Assembly: GCA_016125475.1 (NCBI GenBank)
Contig: WGLR01000012.1
Coordinates: 171,231 to 235,230, forward strand
DNA from: Betaproteobacteria bacterium
GTDB taxonomy: Bacteria; Pseudomonadota; Gammaproteobacteria; Burkholderiales; Ga0077523
Direction of reading: 5' to 3'
Length of the DNA: 64,000 bases
Shown here: one piece after another, positions 57,953-64,000 of the stretch
Layout of the letters: each line of letters begins with the position of its first letter
Numbering within the stretch: the stretch's first letter is position 1
The notes under the pieces: generated by a model
What the model saw: the letters and a program-made list of their open reading frames with translations, nothing else
Databases searched by the model: none
Told to the model about the DNA's origin: nothing
Translations under genes and position numbers: made by a program

Positions 57953-57973
57953 CTCCCCCGCGTCGCGGGGGAG
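57953..57973. repeat. Perfect hairpin, 10-bp stem with 1-nt spacer (CTCCCCCGCG T CGCGGGGGAG); REP-like
   Basis: Read directly within CCCCCACCCCGACCCTCCCCCGCGTCGCGGGGGAGGGGGC; lies between divergent genes. Confidence 0.75.
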
Positions 57974-58005
57974 GGGGCTTCGTGCGCTGACGCGGGGGCA
58001 GTGTG

Positions 58006-58033
58006 CCCCGAACCCCGAACCCCGAACCCCGAA
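58006..58033. repeat. Tandem heptamer, four perfect CCCCGAA copies
   Basis: Read directly: ccccgaa ccccgaa ccccgaa ccccgaa, immediately before the GTG at 58037. Confidence 0.92.
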
Positions 58034-58036
58034 CCC

Positions 58037-58387
58037 GTGCTCCAGTATGTCCTGAAGGTCGCCATCACGGCGATCGTGGTGGTCGCGGTCGCGGAGACCG
58101 CGAAGCGGTCCACTGTCTGGGCGGCGCTCGTCGCGTCGCTGCCGCTCACGTCCCTGCTCGCATTCGTCTGGATGCATCTCGACGGCGCGACGTCGGAGCA
58201 GATTGCCTCCCTGTCGTCCGGCATCCTGTGGCTCGTCGTCCCGTCCCTGCTCTTCTTCATCGCGCTGCCCGTGCTGCTGCGGGCGGGGTGGCCCTTCTGG
58301 CCGAGCATGCTCGCGTCGTCCGCCGTGACAGCGGCCGCGTATCTGGCGACGCTGTGGGCGTTTCATCGCTGGGGGGCGGGAGGCTAG
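58037..58387 (+). CDS. DUF3147-like small membrane protein
   Basis: LQYVLKVAITAIVVVAVAETAKRSTVWAALVASLPLTSLLAFVWMH; GTG start assumed. Confidence 0.7.
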   Translation: MLQYVLKVAITAIVVVAVAETAKRSTVWAALVASLPLTSLLAFVWMHLDGATSEQIASLSSGILWLVVPSLLFFIALPVLLRAGWPFWPSMLASSAVTAAAYLATLWAFHRWGAGG

Positions 58388-58418
58388 CCGGACCGCAGCC
58401 GGCAATGGGTGCATCGAA

Positions 58419-58976
58419 ATGAGGTGGCGAGGCGTTCACCACGTGGAGGTCCCGGTTCTCGAGTACGAACGGTCGATCGCGTTCTTCGACGGCATGTTCG
58501 CGTGGCTGGGTTACCGGTCGACCTACTCCATGGCCCGGTTTCCGTTCTTCCACAGCTACATCGGCGTACAGCCCGCGCAGTCGGGTCCGGTGCCGAGGCA
58601 CGCCGATCACGCAACGGGGCGCCACCGCATCGCGCTCCGGGCCCGGAGCCGTCGCAAGGTCGACGATTTCCATCGCGAATTCCTGCTCCCCAACGGAGTC
58701 GTCGTGACGGACGAGCCGGCCGAGTATCCGGTCTACACGCCGGGCTACTACGCGGTGTTCTTCGACGATCCGTTCGCCGGCATCCACTTCGAACTCGGTC
58801 ACACGCCCATGGTGCCATCGCCCGCCGCATTGCTGCGATGGCGGAAGGCGCCGACATCCGTCTGGCGCAGCCGGCCGCAATGGCGGGTGGCGCCCTGGAA
58901 ACAGGCGATGCGCGACCTGCCTTCCCGGAACCGACGTTCCGGGAGGTTCGGGCGCGGCAGGGACGAGTCGGGTTGA
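58419..58976 (+). CDS. VOC family protein
   Basis: GVHHVEVPVLEYERSIAFFDGMFAWLGY, YYAVFFDDPFAGIHFEL. Confidence 0.8.
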   Translation: MRWRGVHHVEVPVLEYERSIAFFDGMFAWLGYRSTYSMARFPFFHSYIGVQPAQSGPVPRHADHATGRHRIALRARSRRKVDDFHREFLLPNGVVVTDEPAEYPVYTPGYYAVFFDDPFAGIHFELGHTPMVPSPAALLRWRKAPTSVWRSRPQWRVAPWKQAMRDLPSRNRRSGRFGRGRDESG

Positions 58977-59058
58977 CAGTCTTTCCACGGGTCCCGATCC
59001 TTCCGTCGTCGAGAATCGCGCGTCCGTCGACGCGACACCACATCGGGAGGCACGTGGC

Positions 59059-59547
59059 ATGGAGACGATCGAGGTACGACTGCGCGGGCTGGGGCTCGCG
59101 CTGCCCGCGGCACCGCAGATGCCACCGGGCGTGCGTCTGCCTTTCCCGTGGGTCAGGGTGGTCGGATGTCGCGCGCTGATATCGGGGCACGGTCCGACGC
59201 TGGCCGACGGGTCCCTGGCGCGTCCGCTCGGCAAGGTCGGGGCGGAGGTGTCGCTCGACCAGGCTCGCGAAGCGGCACGACTGACGGGTCTCGCGATCCT
59301 GGGGAGTCTCGCGCGCGAACTCGGGACGCTCGAGCGCGTCGCGTGCTGGACACGAGTCTTCGGCATGGTGAATTCCGCACCGGGGTTCAACCGTCAACCG
59401 GCCGTGATCAACGGCTTTTCGGAGCTCATCCTCGATGTCTTCGGCCCCGAGCGCGGCGCGCACGCGCGCAGTGCGGTCGGGATGGCCGGACTCCCCTTCG
59501 ACATTCCGGTGGAGATCGAGGGCGAGGTGGAACTGCATCCGGCGTGA
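59059..59547 (+). CDS. RidA family protein
   Basis: RALISGHGPTLADGS, LGTLERVACWTRVFGMVNSAPGFNRQPAVINGFSELILDVFGPERGAHARSAVGMAGLP. Confidence 0.85.
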   Translation: METIEVRLRGLGLALPAAPQMPPGVRLPFPWVRVVGCRALISGHGPTLADGSLARPLGKVGAEVSLDQAREAARLTGLAILGSLARELGTLERVACWTRVFGMVNSAPGFNRQPAVINGFSELILDVFGPERGAHARSAVGMAGLPFDIPVEIEGEVELHPA

Positions 59548-59588
59548 CGTACCGTCCCGCCGCAACTTCATCGCAGGGAGGACGACAC

Positions 59589-60101
59589 ATGCCGGTCATT
59601 GCCGGTTCTTTCGATCCCGCCGCCGTCGAGTGGCGCCGCGTCACCGATCCGGCCTGTACGACGTTCCGGGTCGACTTCGAGTACAGCCTTCTCGGCTACG
59701 ATCTTCCAGGGGGCCGGCTCGACATGCTGCTCCGCTATGGCAGACACGGTCACTGCAGGCCGCACCGTCACGTCGCGTCGACGGTCACGCTCGTGCTGGA
59801 AGGCGAGCAGTTCCTGACGGAAATGCACCCGGACGGGACGACGCGATCCATTCACCGGCGCATGGGCGACTACGCACTCGCACCGCGGGACGCGCTCCCG
59901 CACGACGAACACGGCGGCGAACATGGCGGAACCATCCTGCTGTCGATGACGGCGCCGGACGGAATCCTGTTCGAGTATTTCGACGAGAACTTCGCGAACG
60001 GCTGGACGCTGTCGATCACCGATTACGTGGAGAGCTGGACGAAAGGGATCCCGTACGGGACCGCTCCGCGCGGTCCCGGCCTGGCGATGGCGCGGGCGTG
60101 A
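59589..60101 (+). CDS. Cupin domain protein
   Basis: CRPHRHVASTVTLVLEGEQFLTE, LPHDEHGGEHGGTILLSM. Confidence 0.75.
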   Translation: MPVIAGSFDPAAVEWRRVTDPACTTFRVDFEYSLLGYDLPGGRLDMLLRYGRHGHCRPHRHVASTVTLVLEGEQFLTEMHPDGTTRSIHRRMGDYALAPRDALPHDEHGGEHGGTILLSMTAPDGILFEYFDENFANGWTLSITDYVESWTKGIPYGTAPRGPGLAMARA

Positions 60102-60105
60102 GCGG

Positions 60106-60588
60106 ATGTCGTCCGTGATCCGCATCGGGCTCATCTCGGACACGCACGGACTGCTTCGCGCCGAGGCGAAGGCATTCCTGCGAGGCTGCGCACACATCGT
60201 CCACGGCGGCGACATCGGGGACGCATCGATCCTCGAGGAACTCGCCGGGATCGCTCCCGTCACCGCGGTGCGGGGCAACAACGACCGGGGCGCATGGGCC
60301 GACGCACTCGCCGACACCGAACTCGTGCACATCGGCGGCGAGTATCTGTACGTGCTGCACGACATCGCCGAACTCGACATCGATCCACTTGCGGCGGGCG
60401 TCGGGGTGGTGGTGACGGGGCACTCCCACGTTCCGCGCGTCGAGCAACGCGATGGCGTGCTCTACGTGAACCCGGGGAGTGCCGGGCCGCGACGCTTTCG
60501 GCTTCCCGTCACGATCGGGGAACTCTACGTCGATGGTGGCCGGCTCTCTGCCCGCACCGTCGCTCTTCTGAATCCGGACTCCGCCTGA
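60106..60588 (+). CDS. YfcE/MJ0936-type metallophosphoesterase
   Basis: IGLISDTHGLLR, IVHGGDIGD, AVRGNNDRG, VVTGHSHVPRV, YVNPGSAGPRRF. Confidence 0.92.
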   Translation: MSSVIRIGLISDTHGLLRAEAKAFLRGCAHIVHGGDIGDASILEELAGIAPVTAVRGNNDRGAWADALADTELVHIGGEYLYVLHDIAELDIDPLAAGVGVVVTGHSHVPRVEQRDGVLYVNPGSAGPRRFRLPVTIGELYVDGGRLSARTVALLNPDSA

Positions 60589-60919
60589 ATGTCGTCGTGG
60601 CGAACGGGCCCGGTCCCGACGACTTCGATGGCCGGGCGAGAGGCCCTCCTGGTGATCCGGTCACAAACTCCTGTCCTCCGAGGGAAAAGCCGAGTAGGCT
60701 GACTGTCAGTGGCCGTTGCGCCAGTCACTGGACGGGCGACCGGCCGTGGCAGGACGCCAGGCTCGGCCGCACGCCGGCACGAAGGTGGCGGATCATCCGC
60801 GTCGCAGAACGCGAGCGCATCCGTCTGTCCGACGGCCCGTTGTCTATTCTCCGCATCGTGGCGAGCGGCGGTATCACGGCCTCTCGACGTTGCTTTCCTC
60901 TCCGCACCGCGAGGTGATC

Positions 60920-61189
60920 ATGAATGTAGCAGCCTGGGTCCTCACTGGAATCATCGCGGGCCTCATCGCCAACCGGCTCCTGAACGAAGGTTCGAAGCAC
61001 GGAAGGACCATATACATCGTACTCGGTGTGTTCGGCGCACTGGCCGGCGTGCAGTTGCTCTCTCCGGCGCGTGATCCGAACATGGTCGATCGGGAAACGT
61101 TCAACATGCTTCTGCTCATGTATTCCGCCATCGGCGCCGGAGTGCTGCTTTTCGTGGGCAATTTCGTTCGCGAGAAGTTCTTCCCCTGA
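60920..61189 (+). CDS. Small transglycosylase-associated/GlsB-like membrane protein
   Basis: WVLTGIIAGLIANRLL, IVLGVFGALAGVQLL; two TM segments. Confidence 0.55.
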   Translation: MNVAAWVLTGIIAGLIANRLLNEGSKHGRTIYIVLGVFGALAGVQLLSPARDPNMVDRETFNMLLLMYSAIGAGVLLFVGNFVREKFFP

Positions 61190-61208
61190 TCGACCGGACA
61201 CTCCGCGC

Positions 61209-61556
61209 ATGCGCACCAGGGGAAATCCCGATGCACTGACGCTCGACGAGTTCGAGCGCGAGTTGCTGCAGTTCACTCAGCGCCGACCGTTCGTGCCAGT
61301 CGCGAATCCGCTCGAACACGTCGTCAGGCTGATCGCGACAGGTCCTGCGCTCCCGGGTTCCCGACTGCTCCTGCGTGTGCTCGTCGCACTGGCCGCGCGC
61401 AGGGGGGAATTCCGCTATGCGGAGGTCGGTGCGCTCGATTCGGAAGCGATCTCGACCGTCGTGCAGTTGATGCAGTCGCGCCGGACGGGTTCCCTGCCGG
61501 ACAATGTCTGGGCGCTCGCGGTCGAGAACGCGAGAACCTCTCTGGCAGCCCCCTGA
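61209..61556 (+). CDS. Hypothetical small protein
   Basis: Open frame after the membrane protein; no recognised motif. Confidence 0.4.
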   Translation: MRTRGNPDALTLDEFERELLQFTQRRPFVPVANPLEHVVRLIATGPALPGSRLLLRVLVALAARRGEFRYAEVGALDSEAISTVVQLMQSRRTGSLPDNVWALAVENARTSLAAP

Positions 61557-61600
61557 GACGCCCGCGGACCGAAATCCGGTCGCGTCGTCCCGCCTCATGA

Positions 61601-62119
61601 TCAGCCCGTGAAGTGCACACGGCGGCGCTGCTGCGGCGGCCGCGAGACATGTTCCAGTGGCAGCTGATGCGTCGCCTTGATCGTCGTGAGCGCGATGCTG
61701 GTCTTGACCTGGGCGACACCGGGCAGCGTGAGCAGCCGTTTCATCATGAGATCGGAAAACGTCGCGAGGTCCGGAGTCACGATCCTCAGCATGTAGTCCG
61801 CCTCGCCGGTCACCGCGAAACATTCGAGCACTTCCGGCATCGCGGCCACCTCCCGTTCGAATTCCGCCGGACGCGTCCTGTCGTGACGTTCGAGCACGAT
61901 CTGGGCATAGGCCGACACGCCCAACCCGAGTGCCTGCGCATCGAGCAGTGCAGCGTAGCCGGCGACGACACCTGCTTCCTCGAGCCGTTGAACCCGCCGA
62001 CTGATCTGTGAGGGCGACAGGTTCACGCGCTCGCCCAGTGCCGCATTCGTGGCGTGTCCGTCCTGCTGCAGCGCCGCCAGGAGCCGGATGTCGTACCGGT
62101 CGATGTTGATCGCGTTCAT
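61601..62119 (-). CDS. Lrp/AsnC family transcriptional regulator
   Basis: DRYDIRLLAALQQDGHATNAALGERVNLSPSQISRRVQRLEEAGVV; FAVTGEADYMLRIVTPDL. Confidence 0.93.
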   Translation of the reverse strand: MNAINIDRYDIRLLAALQQDGHATNAALGERVNLSPSQISRRVQRLEEAGVVAGYAALLDAQALGLGVSAYAQIVLERHDRTRPAEFEREVAAMPEVLECFAVTGEADYMLRIVTPDLATFSDLMMKRLLTLPGVAQVKTSIALTTIKATHQLPLEHVSRPPQQRRRVHFTG

Positions 62120-62133
62120 GGATACACCTCCTG

Positions 62134-62150
62134 ATGCACGATGTGTGCAT
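62134..62150. promoter_or_regulatory. Inverted repeat ATGCAC-N5-GTGCAT, candidate operator in the lrp/hpd divergent region
   Basis: Read directly: atgcac gatgt gtgcat, 14 nt upstream of the lrp-like ATG. Confidence 0.4.
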
Positions 62151-62328
62151 ATCGTAGGCCGGTTCCGGAGCTGTTCGAATCCATCTTGCACGGCCATGCA
62201 GCAATAATTCCCTCGATCATCACTGGTCGCGGGACCTCGCTCGCGGCCGGGATGTCGAATCAGGAGGGACGTCCGTGCCTGCCGGCGTGGTGTCCCCACA
62301 CGGAACGAATCAGGCTGGAGGTGGTGCC

Positions 62329-63408
62329 ATGACCGACATTTTCGACAATCCGATGGGACTGGAGGGCTTCGAGTTCGTCGAGTTCGCGTCGCCGACGCCG
62401 GGCGTACTGGAACCCGTCTTCGAGCGCCTCGGCTTCACGAAGGTGGCGGTCCACCGATCGAAGGACGTGATGCTCTACCGGCAGGGCGACATCAACTTCA
62501 TCATCAACCGCGAGCCCCGCAGTGCCGCGGCGTACTTCGCGGCGGAGCACGGCCCCTCGGCGTGCGGAATGGCCTTCCGCGTGCGCGACTCGCATCGGGC
62601 ATTCGCGCGCGCGCTCGAACTCGGTGCCCAGCCCGTTGAGATGCCCACCGGGCCCATGGAACTGAGACTCCCGGCGATACGGGGCATCGGCGGGGCGCCG
62701 CTCTATCTCATCGACCGGTTCGGTGACGGGTCGTCCATCTATGACATCGACTTCCGCTTTCTCGACGGTGTCGACCGACACCCCTTCGGACACGGACTGA
62801 GGCTCGTGGATCATCTCACCCACAACGTGTATCGCGGCCGCATGGCTCACTGGGGCGCGTTCTACGAACGTATGTTCAATTTCCGGGAGATCCGGCATTT
62901 CGACATCAGGGGCGAATACACCGGGCTCAGTTCGAAGGCGATGACCGCGCCGGACGGAAGGATCAGGATCCCGCTGAACGAAGAGGCACCGAAGTCCGCC
63001 GGTCAGATCGAGGAGTTCCTGATGAAGTTCGGGGGCGAGGGCATCCAGCACATCGCGTTGCTGACCGACGATCTGATCGCGACGGTCGACGGGCTTCGCG
63101 CGAGCGGTGTTCCCCTCATGTCGCCGCCGCCGGCCACGTACTACGAAATGCTGCCCGAGCGGCTGCCCGGTCACGCCGTCGACGCGGGCGCGCTGCAGAC
63201 GCGAGGCATCCTGATCGACGGGACGACTTCCGGCGGGCGCGCGAGGTTGCTGCTCCAGATCTTCTCGGAATGCCTGCTCGGGCCGGTGTTCTTCGAGTTC
63301 ATCGAGCGCCGGGGGGACGACGGATTCGGCGAGGGCAACTTCAGGGCGCTCTTCGAATCGATGGAGCGCGACCAGATGCGACGCGGCACGATCGATGCCG
63401 TGCACTGA
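62329..63408 (+). CDS. hpd: 4-hydroxyphenylpyruvate dioxygenase
   Basis: [112 protein letters not shown]. Confidence 0.95.
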   Translation: MTDIFDNPMGLEGFEFVEFASPTPGVLEPVFERLGFTKVAVHRSKDVMLYRQGDINFIINREPRSAAAYFAAEHGPSACGMAFRVRDSHRAFARALELGAQPVEMPTGPMELRLPAIRGIGGAPLYLIDRFGDGSSIYDIDFRFLDGVDRHPFGHGLRLVDHLTHNVYRGRMAHWGAFYERMFNFREIRHFDIRGEYTGLSSKAMTAPDGRIRIPLNEEAPKSAGQIEEFLMKFGGEGIQHIALLTDDLIATVDGLRASGVPLMSPPPATYYEMLPERLPGHAVDAGALQTRGILIDGTTSGGRARLLLQIFSECLLGPVFFEFIERRGDDGFGEGNFRALFESMERDQMRRGTIDAVH

Positions 63409-63453
63409 CACTGCCACGCCGGACGTGCCGCGCGCCTCGCGCGTCCGAACGGA

Positions 63454-63867
63454 TCACTGCGTGAGGTCGGCGGCGTGCCTGCGCGCGATCGCGATTTCGG
63501 AAGGAGTGAGCAGGTATCCGGGTCGCCGCCCGCCCATCAGCAGACCGAACGTGGTCTGCGTCGACTTGTTCGGGTGTTTCAGCCCGAGCGCGTGACCCAG
63601 TTCGTGCGCGATGGTCCGGCTGAGGGATCCGGTCCGGAACGGGGGCGATTCGGTCAGCTGAAACTTCTCCGGCGGGCGGCGGGCGTGCGAGGACTTGTCG
63701 CTCCACTCGCCGACGAAGATGCGGCGCAGGCGCCGCCTCGTGTTTCCCTGCGAGGCCTCGCCGAGGTAGGGCACGAGATGGATGTCGATCGCGCCTGAGT
63801 CGTTTCCGGAAACGTCCACGAGGCGCTCGAGACTGCGAATGCGGGCGGCGTCGGACCGGCCTGTCAT
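63454..63867 (-). CDS. Metzincin-like zinc metalloprotease (possibly N-terminally incomplete)
   Basis: TIAHELGHALGLKHPNKS (HExxHxxGxxH) with downstream FGLLMGG Met-turn-like segment. Confidence 0.7.
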   Translation of the reverse strand: MTGRSDAARIRSLERLVDVSGNDSGAIDIHLVPYLGEASQGNTRRRLRRIFVGEWSDKSSHARRPPEKFQLTESPPFRTGSLSRTIAHELGHALGLKHPNKSTQTTFGLLMGGRRPGYLLTPSEIAIARRHAADLTQ

Positions 63868-64000
63868 TTTCAGAAGACGACCGCACCAATCAGCGCGGTT
63901 TGAAGCCTGTTGTGCATAGGGCTCCTGACAGCCAGATATCAGGACTCATCTGCACGAAACTCGTCTATGCTCAATACTCGTGTGCACCAAAGCGAGGTGA

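Noticed and set aside
1-64000. CRISPR arrays, tRNAs, rRNAs, insertion sequences or prophage
   Set aside because: No regularly spaced repeats, transposase or integrase motifs or phage structural genes were recognised; a tRNAscan or covariance search was not possible here.

Overview
GC-rich (by eye well above 60%), gene-dense bacterial chromosomal window, probably from a proteobacterium (taxon inferred from gene content only). I see no rRNA, tRNA, CRISPR array, transposase, integrase or phage module. Coding regions were chosen from the supplied ORF track; many long antisense ORFs are high-GC shadow frames. Main blocks: (1) 76-4692 (-), a urea/amide/branched-chain amino acid type ABC transporter; (2) 5.1-6.0 kb (-), a split YeeE/YedE-like pair; (3) 6.3-11.3 kb (+), an arsenosugar-type cluster (ArsS-like radical SAM, phosphoesterase, TVP38-disulfide oxidoreductase fusion, DUF547); (4) 12-18 kb, S41 protease, cysteine dioxygenase-like protein with an overlapping four-module rhodanese, hydrolase, lipoproteins; (5) 18.4-31.2 kb, a PotABCD-type ABC transporter with a CoxSLM-like molybdenum hydroxylase (AYRGAGR, form II type), amidase, LysR regulator and CoxD/CoxE-like maturation pair; (6) 31.2-34.8 kb (-), EamA, VOC, a leaderless peptidoglycan amidase with SH3 and cationic tail, and a TIR plus receiver-like protein; (7) 34.9-37.5 kb (+), two arsenosugar-type glycosyltransferases and a SelD-associated-type FAD oxidoreductase; (8) 37.6-64 kb, hybrid histidine kinase, Ppa, FIST protein, amidase, methyltransferase, HpaI-type aldolase, MnmC, PldA, PPK2/Pta-like/AckA/guanine deaminase, RidA, Lrp, HPD and a metzincin-like ORF. 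The best candidate for an undescribed system is the adjacent TIR-receiver-like protein and leaderless amidase at 32675-34778. Second are the split arsenosugar gene set and the molybdenum hydroxylase/amidase/ABC locus. Short tandem repeats lie at two translation starts (35685-35708 and 58006-58033). All family calls come from motif recognition by eye, with no database search.
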